18,223 bases of DNA from JAVBOJ01 sp031550755 (GTDB taxonomy: Bacteria > Bacillota > Clostridia > Oscillospirales > UBA929): positions 1 through 18,223 of the forward strand of contig JAVBOJ010000048.1 of assembly GCA_031550755.1 (NCBI GenBank), read 5' to 3'. The position numbers and the translations under genes were made by a program. The notes beneath the pieces were generated by a model that was not told the DNA's origin, ran no database searches, and saw only the letters and a program-made list of their open reading frames with translations. Below are positions 1 through 6,003 of the stretch, piece by piece (the first letter of the stretch is position 1; each line of letters starts with the position of its first letter).

Positions 1-90
1 GGCCATATGCGCCGGCAATAGACCGAAACGCGCCGCGGCCCGTGTGTCGGGCGGCGTCGCCGCGAGATACAGCTCAAAATTTCCCGTCAT
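1..90 (-). CDS. 5' end of a divergent gene, product unknown (partial)
   Basis: The minus strand has an ATG at 90-88 followed by an uninterrupted frame to the window edge, giving 30 residues that begin MTGNFELYLAATPPDT. An AAGGGGTG ribosome-binding-like sequence lies about 9 bases upstream of the ATG. Third codon positions are mostly G or C, as in the confirmed genes of the window. It is transcribed away from the yqeG-like gene, so 91-179 would be a divergent intergenic region. I do not recognise the family from 30 residues and propose no function. The call rests on the start, the ribosome binding site and codon use only. Confidence 0.5.
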   Translation of the reverse strand, partial: MTGNFELYLAATPPDTRAAARFGLLPAHMA

Positions 91-103
91 GAGGCTTCAC
101 CCC

Positions 104-131
104 TTGTCCGCGCGCAAAATCGTGGTATACT
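104..131 (+). promoter_or_regulatory. Sigma-A-type promoter of the yqeG-nfo-aroQ-pepQ operon
   Basis: A TTGTCC -35-like hexamer at 104-109 is followed after 16 bases by TATACT at 126-131. Transcription would start near 138, about 40 bases before the chosen TTG start at 180. The four downstream genes overlap one another and show no internal promoter, so this is the likely promoter for all of them. Confidence 0.55.
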
Positions 132-138
132 ACTATAT

Positions 139-152
139 GGACAGGAATGTCC
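139..152. promoter_or_regulatory. Small dyad at the transcription start, possible operator
   Basis: GGACA (139-143) and TGTCC (148-152) form a perfect 5-bp inverted repeat around the spacer GGAA. It lies just downstream of the TATACT box and before the ribosome binding site, where a repressor could block transcription or a short hairpin could form. A 5-bp dyad can occur by chance, and it matches no operator I can name. Confidence 0.25.
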
Positions 153-161
153 GGTTATGCC

Positions 162-168
162 GGGGAGG
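162..168 (+). promoter_or_regulatory. Ribosome binding site deciding the TTG start at 180
   Basis: GGGGAGG at 162-168 sits 11 bases before TTG at 180. The upstream in-frame ATG at 147 lies at the dyad, has no comparable site, and would add 11 residues not expected for the family. Confidence 0.6.
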
Positions 169-179
169 AGAGAGAAGAA

Positions 180-686
180 TTGAGGCTGGTGCCCGACAAG
201 GTGTTTTCCAGCATCCATGCCATTACGCCGGAGATGCTTGCGCGCGAGGGCATTTTGGGCGTTGCCGCCGATCTTGACAATACGCTGGCCGGCTATTCCG
301 AGCAGGAGCCCTCCGCCGAGGTCTCCGCCTGGCTGGCGGGTCTGACCGACGCCGGACTCCGCGTCGCCATCCTTACAAACAACGGCCGCGCACGCGCCGA
401 GCGGTTTTGTCAGGGGTTGAATCTCCCCTTTGTCAGCAACGCCGGTAAGCCCGGCCGGCGCTGCTATCGCGAGGTGACGCGCCTGTTCGGCCTTGCGCCG
501 GAGCAGATCGCCGCTGTGGGCGATCAGGTGTTCACCGATGTCTGGGGCGCGCACAGGGCGGGCCTTCGGGCCTTTTTGGTGACGCCGCTGAACTTACATA
601 CCCATTGGTTTTTCCGGTTACGCTACGCTCTGGAGCGCCCCTTTATCAAACGGGCGCTAAAGCGGGCAAAGGAGAAATCTTCATGA
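180..686 (+). CDS. yqeG: YqeG-family HAD-IIIA phosphatase
   Basis: This is a predicted cytoplasmic phosphohydrolase of the HAD superfamily, 168 residues from the TTG start. Numbered from that start, HAD motif I is DLDNT at 31-35, with nucleophile D31 and acid/base D33. Motif II is LTNN with T66, the motif III lysine is K90 in NAGKPG, and motif IV is GDQVFTD with D115 and D120. The N-terminus (RLVPDKVFSSIHAITPEML) has the layout of Bacillus YqeG, which supports TTG at 180 over ATG at 147. The C-terminus is basic. YqeG proteins are widespread in Firmicutes; their substrate is not known to me with certainty. The gene is first in the operon, and its TGA overlaps the ATG of the endonuclease IV-like gene (ATGA). 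Confidence 0.88.
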   Translation: MRLVPDKVFSSIHAITPEMLAREGILGVAADLDNTLAGYSEQEPSAEVSAWLAGLTDAGLRVAILTNNGRARAERFCQGLNLPFVSNAGKPGRRCYREVTRLFGLAPEQIAAVGDQVFTDVWGAHRAGLRAFLVTPLNLHTHWFFRLRYALERPFIKRALKRAKEKSS

Positions 687-1540
687 ACCGTGTCAAATTC
701 GGCCCGGCGGGCAACTGCGAGAGCTTTTCCCGCCAATATAAATCCACGCTGGACGCGCCCGCGTGGCTGGCCGCCCGGGGGTTATCCGCCTACGAATACC
801 AGTGCGGCCGCGGGGTGAATATCGGAACCGAGACCGCCCAAAAGCTGGGCGCGGCCATGGCCGCGCATGGGATTGCCCTGTCGCTGCATTCGCCGTATTA
901 TATCAATTTATCCTCGCCCGACCCCGCCCAGCAGGAGAAAAACCTCCGGTACCTCCTGCAAAGCGCCCGGGCGGCGGACGCCATGGGGGCCCGCCGCATA
1001 GTGGTGCATCCCGGCGCGGCCGGCGGCGGGGCAGACCGCCCGGAGGCGCTGGCGCGGTCGCAAGCCGCGCTGCGGGAAGCGCTGGTGCACATAGAGGCGG
1101 AGGGCTTTGCGGACATTACACTCTGCCCCGAGACCATGGGCAAGCTCGGCCAGCTCGGCACCATGGAGGAGGTTTTGGAACTCTGCGCACGGGACGAACG
1201 GCTGCTGCCCTGCGTGGATTTCGGGCATCTGTATGCCCGGTCGCACGGCGCCGACGAGGGCTATGAGGCCACCGCCCGACTGCTCGACAAAATGGAGCAA
1301 GCCATTGGGCTGGAGCGCGCACGGGTGTTTCACAGTCACTTTTCCCAGATCGAGTATTCCGCCGGCGGCGAGGTGCGCCATCTCATTTTCGGCAACGGAG
1401 CCTTCGGCCCCGACTTTGCCCCGCTGGCCAAGCTCTTGCGCGAGAGGGACTACGCCGCGACCATCATCTGCGAGTCGGCCGGCACACAGGCCGAGGACGC
1501 CATGGACATGAAACGGCTTTATGAGGAGGCGACGCCGTGA
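683..1540 (+). CDS. nfo: Endonuclease IV-like TIM barrel protein (deoxyribonuclease IV family)
   Basis: This 285-residue protein belongs to the AP endonuclease family 2 TIM barrels, whose trinuclear zinc enzymes cut DNA 5' of abasic sites. Candidate metal ligands are H69, H109, E150 (CPETMGK), D179 and H182 (CVDFGHLYAR), H219 (HSHFSQIEY), H233 and E264 (CESAGTQ). The residue corresponding to the third-zinc Asp of E. coli Nfo (D229) appears to be V231 in GEVRH, and the LND segment is replaced by FSQ. It is therefore a divergent Nfo-like subfamily and could act on another substrate. ATG 683 is chosen because GGAG lies 8 bases before it and it overlaps the yqeG stop. The downstream junction is GTGA. 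Confidence 0.8.
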   Translation: MNRVKFGPAGNCESFSRQYKSTLDAPAWLAARGLSAYEYQCGRGVNIGTETAQKLGAAMAAHGIALSLHSPYYINLSSPDPAQQEKNLRYLLQSARAADAMGARRIVVHPGAAGGGADRPEALARSQAALREALVHIEAEGFADITLCPETMGKLGQLGTMEEVLELCARDERLLPCVDFGHLYARSHGADEGYEATARLLDKMEQAIGLERARVFHSHFSQIEYSAGGEVRHLIFGNGAFGPDFAPLAKLLRERDYAATIICESAGTQAEDAMDMKRLYEEATP

Positions 1541-1986
1541 AGCTGCTGCTGCTGGACGGCCCCAACTTAAATCTGCTCGGCTCGCGAGAGCCGGCACTCT
1601 ACGGGCGCGAGACCCTCGCCGAGATCGAACAGGCCGCCCGACGCGAGGCCGAAGCCCTCGGCATGACGCTTTCCGCCATGCAGTCCAACCACGAGGGCGC
1701 GTTGATTGACGCGCTACACGACGCGCGCGGCGTCTATGACGGGGTTATCCTCAACGCCGGCGGCTACAGCCACACCAGCGTCGCCCTGCGCGACGCCGTC
1801 GCGGCGGTCGGTCTGCCCTGTGTGGAGGTGCACCTTACGAACATCTATTCCCGAGAGGATTTCCGCCGCACCTCCCTGCTCTCCCCGGTCTGCGCCGGCT
1901 GTATCTGCGGCTTCGGCGCGCAGGGATACCTGCTGGCGGTGCGGGCGCTGGGGTCACTTTTACAGACGAAGGAGAATGTGTTATGA
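1537..1986 (+). CDS. aroQ: Type II 3-dehydroquinate dehydratase
   Basis: AroQ removes water from 3-dehydroquinate to give 3-dehydroshikimate, the third step of the shikimate pathway, in the cytoplasm as a dodecamer. The 149 residues are the usual length. Family motifs are clear: GPNLNLLG at 8-15, the active-site tyrosine Y22 in LYG, SNHEGALID with E52, NAGGYSHTS with N73 and H79, and EVHLTNIYSRE with H99, followed by R110. The start is GTG at 1537, overlapping the previous stop as GTGA, and the gene ends in an ATGA overlap with pepQ. The aroQ-pepQ order is common in Firmicutes. Confidence 0.95.
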   Translation: MKLLLLDGPNLNLLGSREPALYGRETLAEIEQAARREAEALGMTLSAMQSNHEGALIDALHDARGVYDGVILNAGGYSHTSVALRDAVAAVGLPCVEVHLTNIYSREDFRRTSLLSPVCAGCICGFGAQGYLLAVRALGSLLQTKENVL

Positions 1987-3053
1987 CCAACCGGCTGGCC
2001 GCCCTGCGTCCGCTCATGGAGGCGGAAAACCTCGACGCGCTGCTGTGCTCCTCCGACGTGGCGCGGTATTATATGACCGGCTTCCCATCCTCGGCCGGCA
2101 TGGCGCTCATACTGTGGGAAAAAAGTTATTTCTGGACCGATTTCCGGTATTTCGAGCTGGCGCAGCGCGAGGTCTCCGGCTACGACATCGCGATGGTCAC
2201 CCGCGAAAAGCCCTACAAGGAGCTTCTGCGGCAGGCGCTGGAGGCGCACGGCGCACGGCGGGTGGGCTTTGAGGCGGACGCCATGTTCGTCTCGCAGCAC
2301 ACGCGGCTGCGGGAGGCACTGCCGGTCGAGATGATCCCCGCCGACAAGCTGCTCAACACCCTGCGCGCGGTCAAGGATGACCACGAGCTGGCGCTGATGC
2401 AAGAGGCGCAGCGCATTGCGGAGCGGGCGCTGGAGAGCGTGCTGCCACTGATAAAGCCCGGCGTCTCCGAAAAACATATCTGCGCCGAGCTCATCTACCA
2501 CATGCTGCGCGAGGGCGCCGACAAGGTCTCCTTTGATCCCATCGTGGTGGCCGGGCCCAACAGCTCCCTGCCCCACGGGCACCCGGGCGACCGTCCCATC
2601 GCGCGCGGCGACTTTGTGACCATGGATTTCGGCTGTATGTACAAGGGCTACTGCTCCGACATGACCCGCACCGTGGCCGTCGGTGAAGCCACCGCCGAAA
2701 TGCGCAAGGTCTACGAAATCGTCCTGCGCGCGCAGGAGGCCGGCAGTGCGGCGGCGCGCGGCGGCGTGGTGGGCAGCACCATTGACGCGGTTGCCCGCAA
2801 GGTCATTGAGGACGAGGGCTACGGCGAATATTTCGGCCACGGCTTCGGCCACGGCATCGGGCTGGAGGTTCATGAAGACTACTGCGCCGGCTCGTCGGAG
2901 GAAAAAATCCTGCCCGTGGGCGCCGTCATCTCGGCTGAGCCGGGCATCTATCTGCCCGGGCGCTTCGGCGTGCGCATTGAGGATGTCGTCGCGCTGACCA
3001 AGACCGGCGTCATAAATCTCACCCGCGCGCCCAAGGAGCTTTTGATCCTGTGA
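1983..3053 (+). CDS. pepQ: M24-family Xaa-Pro aminopeptidase/dipeptidase
   Basis: This cytoplasmic metallopeptidase removes residues next to proline. The 356 residues contain an N-terminal creatinase-like domain (about 1-125) and a C-terminal pita-bread catalytic domain (about 130-356). The five metal ligands of the M24 family are present: D215 (MDFG), D226 (SDMTRT), H290 (GHGFGHGIGLEVHE), E319 (SAEPGIY) and E333 (VRIEDVV). H198 and H297 match the additional conserved histidines. Whether it prefers dipeptides or longer peptides cannot be read from sequence, so the pepQ symbol is used in the broad sense. The ATG overlaps the aroQ stop as ATGA. In many Firmicutes efp follows, but here a promoter and a lipoprotein gene follow instead. 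Confidence 0.92.
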   Translation: MTNRLAALRPLMEAENLDALLCSSDVARYYMTGFPSSAGMALILWEKSYFWTDFRYFELAQREVSGYDIAMVTREKPYKELLRQALEAHGARRVGFEADAMFVSQHTRLREALPVEMIPADKLLNTLRAVKDDHELALMQEAQRIAERALESVLPLIKPGVSEKHICAELIYHMLREGADKVSFDPIVVAGPNSSLPHGHPGDRPIARGDFVTMDFGCMYKGYCSDMTRTVAVGEATAEMRKVYEIVLRAQEAGSAAARGGVVGSTIDAVARKVIEDEGYGEYFGHGFGHGIGLEVHEDYCAGSSEEKILPVGAVISAEPGIYLPGRFGVRIEDVVALTKTGVINLTRAPKELLIL

Positions 3054-3072
3054 GGGAACAAATTTTTCTGCG

Positions 3073-3112
3073 TTGCGTCAAATTTCGTCATGTGATACAA
3101 TAACAGTATAAT
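3073..3112 (+). promoter_or_regulatory. Promoter region of the PrsA-like gene
   Basis: Two overlapping sigma-A-type solutions are visible. One is TTGCGT (3073-3078), a 17-base spacer and an extended -10 TGATACAAT with TACAAT at 3096-3101. The other is a perfect TATAAT at 3107-3112 with a poor TTCGTC at 3084-3089. The region is AT-rich between GC-rich genes. No terminator-type hairpin is obvious after pepQ, so readthrough is also possible. Confidence 0.55.
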
Positions 3113-3146
3113 ATGCAATGCCGCGTGCGCGGCGGATGGGAGTACC

Positions 3147-4199
3147 ATGAAACGATTGCTACCGCTTCTTTTGCTCGTCCTGCTTTTGCTTATGTCTGCC
3201 TGTCAGCAAACCGATACGCCCTCTCCGTCGCCGTCTTCCTCGCCCTCTGTGTCCCCGACGCCCTCGTCCGGCGGCGATGCGGACGCCACAACGCCAATCC
3301 TGAAGGTGGGCAATTTCACCGCCGACAGCATCGATATGGACTATTATTATTACGCCACCATCTCCGGGTTTGTCAGCTATTACGGCGATTCGCTGACCGG
3401 TGTACTGGATCTCTCCCAGCCGTTTTCCGAACAGACCGTGCCCGAGCGGGACATTACCTGGGATCAGTATTTCCAGGAGGCCGCCATCCAGGACTTGGTG
3501 AGCTGTCTGCTCTTGGGCAATGCCGCGACCGAGGCCGGCACTGTGCTGACCGCCGAGGACGAGACGATGTATGAAGACTTCCTGTCCTATGTGGACAGCT
3601 CACGCGGCGTCGATGAGTCGATGGACGAATTTTTGCAGGTGGAATACGGCCCCAACATGACCGTCGCCCGCCTGAGCGATATTCTGCGTCAGCAGCTGTT
3701 GGGCCGGCGCTTTGAAATTGAGAAGCAGGATTCCTATACATACACCGAGCAGGAACTGCGCGACTATTTTGACGCGCACAACGACGGCACCGTCTCGGAA
3801 GCCGACACGGTCAATGTGCGCCATATTCTCGTCGGAACGGAGGAGGAGGCGCAAGCGCTTCTCATCCAATGGGAAGCCGGCGCCAAGACCGAGGATTCCT
3901 TTGCCGCGCTGGTCGCGGGCAATACGCTGGATACCTACTCCGAGGATATCGGCGGGCTGTATGAGAATGTCTATGTGGGGCAGATGGTTGCGCCGTTTGA
4001 GGAGTGGTGCTTCGACGCGGCGCGCAAAACCGGCGACACCGGCATTGTCGGCACCGATTACGGGTTCCATGTAATGTATTTCATCTCCCCGAGCACGCCA
4101 TACTGGAAAATTTGGGCCGAGGAGGCCATCCGCGCCGAGGAGTACAACGATTTTTACGCGACGCTGGAAACGCTGTATCCCGTGGAGTGGCTGGATTGA
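3147..4199 (+). CDS. PrsA-like lipoprotein, parvulin-type peptidyl-prolyl isomerase
   Basis: This is a predicted extracytoplasmic foldase that helps exported proteins fold at the membrane surface. Residues 1-18 form a lipoprotein signal peptide, with lipobox MSAC and lipid-modified C19. A Ser/Pro/Thr-rich linker follows (about 23-45), then a helical SurA_N-like segment (about 50-215) and a parvulin rotamase domain (about 222-313). The rotamase domain has the typical VRHILV strand with H226 and YGFHVMYF with H308. The 350-residue length is close to PrsA/SurA-type lipoproteins. A GGGAG ribosome binding site lies 4 bases before the ATG. The gene is flanked by its own promoter and a strong terminator, so it is probably monocistronic. 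Client proteins are unknown. Confidence 0.85.
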   Translation: MKRLLPLLLLVLLLLMSACQQTDTPSPSPSSSPSVSPTPSSGGDADATTPILKVGNFTADSIDMDYYYYATISGFVSYYGDSLTGVLDLSQPFSEQTVPERDITWDQYFQEAAIQDLVSCLLLGNAATEAGTVLTAEDETMYEDFLSYVDSSRGVDESMDEFLQVEYGPNMTVARLSDILRQQLLGRRFEIEKQDSYTYTEQELRDYFDAHNDGTVSEADTVNVRHILVGTEEEAQALLIQWEAGAKTEDSFAALVAGNTLDTYSEDIGGLYENVYVGQMVAPFEEWCFDAARKTGDTGIVGTDYGFHVMYFISPSTPYWKIWAEEAIRAEEYNDFYATLETLYPVEWLD

Positions 4200-4206
4200 G
4201 GCTGCG

Positions 4207-4235
4207 AAAAGGAGGGGGGGTGCCCCTCCTTTTTT
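4207..4235 (+). terminator. Rho-independent terminator of the PrsA-like gene
   Basis: AAAAGGAGGGG (4207-4217) pairs perfectly with CCCCTCCTTTT (4223-4233) around a 5-base loop and runs into a T tract ending at 4235. It starts 8 bases after the stop codon. Confidence 0.9.
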
Positions 4236-4263
4236 GCGCGTTATACGGTAATTTTAGTAAAAT
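4234..4263 (+). promoter_or_regulatory. Possible promoter of the 60-residue membrane protein gene
   Basis: TTGCGC at 4234-4239 and TAAAAT at 4258-4263 are 18 bases apart. The gene lies after a strong terminator and so needs its own promoter. The -35 overlaps the terminator T tract, and the match is only moderate. Confidence 0.3.
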
Positions 4264-4312
4264 GAGTGATTGGCAGACGTGAATATAAAAACGGAACAGG
4301 AGAGAGCGTCAA

Positions 4313-4495
4313 ATGAAGAATTGGTTGAAAAACAATGCATATTTCGGAATAATTATTTGGGCAATACTTGTCTCCGTGGACATTTTTGTAGGAATACCGA
4401 ATTATATTTACATCCCATTATCAGTTGTGGTACTGATTATTTTTCTTGTGCAAATCAGCACGTCGAAAAGTTCAAAGGATAAGAAGGATGAATAG
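4313..4495 (+). CDS. Small two-TM membrane protein, function unknown
   Basis: This 60-residue protein has a short basic N-terminus (MKNWLKNN), two hydrophobic segments at about 10-27 and 31-49, and a Lys/Ser-rich, charged tail (STSKSSKDKKDE). An AGGAGAG ribosome binding site lies 8 bases before the ATG. The coding sequence is visibly AT-rich, with many A/T third positions, unlike the GC-rich genes around it, which may mean recent acquisition. It is isolated between two terminators and is convergent with the small minus-strand gene. I do not recognise a family and propose no function. The start site, hydrophobic pattern and terminator context make a real gene likely. Confidence 0.7.
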   Translation: MKNWLKNNAYFGIIIWAILVSVDIFVGIPNYIYIPLSVVVLIIFLVQISTSKSSKDKKDE

Positions 4496-4531
4496 TACAA
4501 GCTTTTCCCTCCTTCACACCATTTTAGAAAA

Positions 4532-4575
4532 CAAGCGGAACAGCGGGCAACGCTGTTTCCGCTTGCTTTGTTTTC
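4532..4575. terminator. Bidirectional terminator between two small convergent genes
   Basis: CAAGCGGAACAGCG (4532-4545) pairs with CGCTGTTTCCGCTTG (4551-4565), with one bulged base and a 5-base loop. The plus strand continues into CTTTGTTTTCT, and the minus strand into TTTTCTAAAAT. It would therefore end transcription from both sides. Confidence 0.85.
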
Positions 4576-4602
4576 TTGAGGAGCCTATACTCCGGTTCTC
4601 TT

Positions 4603-4806
4603 TTATGTTTCCGGCAGCGCCTTCCGGTCGTTTTTTGGCTCGAGCGCAGCGCCCTCCTGCTTTTCGCGCAATACCGAAATGGTGGCCAGCGTGTCCCCCA
4701 GCTGCGTGAAGACGGCGGCCAAGACGTCAATCTGATCGGGCGGCACACAATTGGCGATGGCGGCTGCCAACGCGGAGACTGCGGTTGCCGCAGTTTCGGG
4801 AACCAT
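4603..4806 (-). CDS. Small conserved clostridial-type protein (DUF6774-like)
   Basis: This predicted 67-residue protein starts at ATG 4806-4804. A GGGGGTG ribosome binding site lies 8 bases upstream of it, and the GTG at 4815 is an alternative start three codons earlier. It has a mostly helical, Ala-rich N-terminal half (about 1-50) with the segment LAAVFTQLGDTLATI, then a charged tail rich in Glu, Lys and Arg. The segment resembles small proteins I associate with DUF6774 in Clostridia; that assignment is from memory and not searched. No signal peptide or clear TM segment is present. It is the only complete minus-strand gene in the window, ends at the bidirectional terminator, and is divergent from the HD-GYP operon. 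Its function is unknown. Confidence 0.7.
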   Translation of the reverse strand: MVPETAATAVSALAAAIANCVPPDQIDVLAAVFTQLGDTLATISVLREKQEGAALEPKNDRKALPET

Positions 4807-4823
4807 ACCTATCACCCCCGGTC

Positions 4824-4853
4824 ATTTTATGCCGGAAAAGGCCGTATTGTCCC
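4824..4853 (-). promoter_or_regulatory. Possible promoter of the small minus-strand gene
   Basis: Read on the minus strand, GGGACA (4853-4848) and TAAAAT (4829-4824) are 18 bases apart, upstream of the start at 4806. The -35 is weak, and the transcription start would be very close to the ribosome binding site. Confidence 0.25.
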
Positions 4854-4884
4854 TCTCCGCATCCGGTGAATCCGCATTTCTTTT

Positions 4885-4913
4885 TTGACAAGTTCCTCCC
4901 CTTTTGATACACT
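4885..4913 (+). promoter_or_regulatory. Near-consensus promoter of the HD-GYP/hybrid kinase operon
   Basis: A perfect TTGACA at 4885-4890 and TACACT at 4908-4913 are separated by 17 bases. A TG at 4905-4906 makes an extended -10. Transcription would start near 4920. This excludes the upstream ATG at 4904 and supports ATG 4946 as the start of the first gene. Confidence 0.85.
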
Positions 4914-4945
4914 GGGAAGGATATCATGACAGACGAGGTGGGCCG

Positions 4946-6001
4946 ATGCGCAAAGATACGGTGCTGGTGGTGGATGACATCGAGGTAAACCGCGAAATTT
5001 TGGTGGAAATTTTACAGGAAAAATACAATATTTTGCAGGCGGCCGACGGTTTCGAGGCCGTCGAGCAGGTCATGAACCACTCCTCCGAGCTGGATCTCAT
5101 CCTTCTGGATATCATGATGCCCGAAATGGACGGCTACGAAGTGCTGGACGTGCTGCGCGAGAGCGGGTATGTCCAAAAAATTCCCGTGATCGTCATCACG
5201 GCGGCCGGCGGCAATGAACCGGAAATCCGGTGCTTGCAGGCGGGTGCTGTGGATTTTGTCAACAAACCCTTCCACCCCGACATCGTCCGCTGCCGGGTGG
5301 ACGCCCATATCGAGCTCAAAAAACACCGCTCTCAGCTGGAGGAGCTGGTGGATCGAAATGTGCAAAAAGTCCTGCGGGTGCAAGGCTCCATGGTGGAATT
5401 TCTGGCCTCGGTCATTGAATACCGGCATGTGGAATCCGGCCGGCATGTGCGCCGCACCCGTGAAATGGCCGAGCTGCTGGCGTCACAGGCGATGCGTACC
5501 GGCCGTCTGCGCGACGAGCTTTCGGAAGCCGATATCCGGATGATGGCCAGCGCCGTGCCGCTGCACGATATCGGAAAAATCAGCACACCGGATAATATTT
5601 TGCTCAAACCGGGCAAACTGACTCCGGAGGAATTCGCCATCATCCGGCAGCACACCACACTGGGTGCCGAGATCATCGACACCATGCGGGATATTGAGGA
5701 GCCGGCCTATATCCGTTGCTGCCGCGATATCTGCCTGTACCACCACGAATGCTGGGACGGCAACGGATACCCCGAGGGCTTGCGCGGCAAGCAGATCCCG
5801 CTCGGCGCGCGGATTATGTCCATTGTCGATGTCTATGACGCGCTGACCAATGCCCGGGTGTACAAGCCCGCCTTGACCCATGCCGAGGCTGTCGCGCTGA
5901 TGCGCGCGGGCGCGGGCACCCAGTTTGATCCGGTGCTGTCCGAGATTTTTCTGGAAAATCACGAAAAATACCAATCCCTGTCCAAACAACGGGAGGTTTA
6001 A
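4946..6001 (+). CDS. Response regulator with HD-GYP domain, predicted c-di-GMP phosphodiesterase (RpfG-like)
   Basis: This 351-residue cytoplasmic regulator has two domains. The receiver domain (about 1-125) has the acidic pair D10/D11, phosphoacceptor D55 (LLDIMMPEMDG), T85 and K107 (NKPF). A short coiled linker (about 125-145) leads to an HD-GYP domain (about 146-345). That domain has H207-D208 in LHDIGK, H236, HHExxDGxGYP at 266-276, D295 and K307. These are the canonical metal and active-site residues, so hydrolysis of cyclic di-GMP is expected. GAGGTGG lies a few bases before ATG 4946. The kinase gene starts 2 bases after its stop, so the two are cotranscribed and probably form a cognate pair. 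The order REC-HD-GYP plus hybrid kinase with HPt parallels RpfG/RpfC of Xanthomonas. Confidence 0.93.
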   Translation: MRKDTVLVVDDIEVNREILVEILQEKYNILQAADGFEAVEQVMNHSSELDLILLDIMMPEMDGYEVLDVLRESGYVQKIPVIVITAAGGNEPEIRCLQAGAVDFVNKPFHPDIVRCRVDAHIELKKHRSQLEELVDRNVQKVLRVQGSMVEFLASVIEYRHVESGRHVRRTREMAELLASQAMRTGRLRDELSEADIRMMASAVPLHDIGKISTPDNILLKPGKLTPEEFAIIRQHTTLGAEIIDTMRDIEEPAYIRCCRDICLYHHECWDGNGYPEGLRGKQIPLGARIMSIVDVYDALTNARVYKPALTHAEAVALMRAGAGTQFDPVLSEIFLENHEKYQSLSKQREV

Positions 6002-6003
6002 CT

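Noticed and set aside
4904..4945. ATG 4904 as the start of the HD-GYP regulator
   Set aside because: It overlaps the -10 region of the near-consensus promoter, so it lies upstream of the expected transcription start. ATG 4946 has a ribosome binding site and gives the normal receiver-domain N-terminus.
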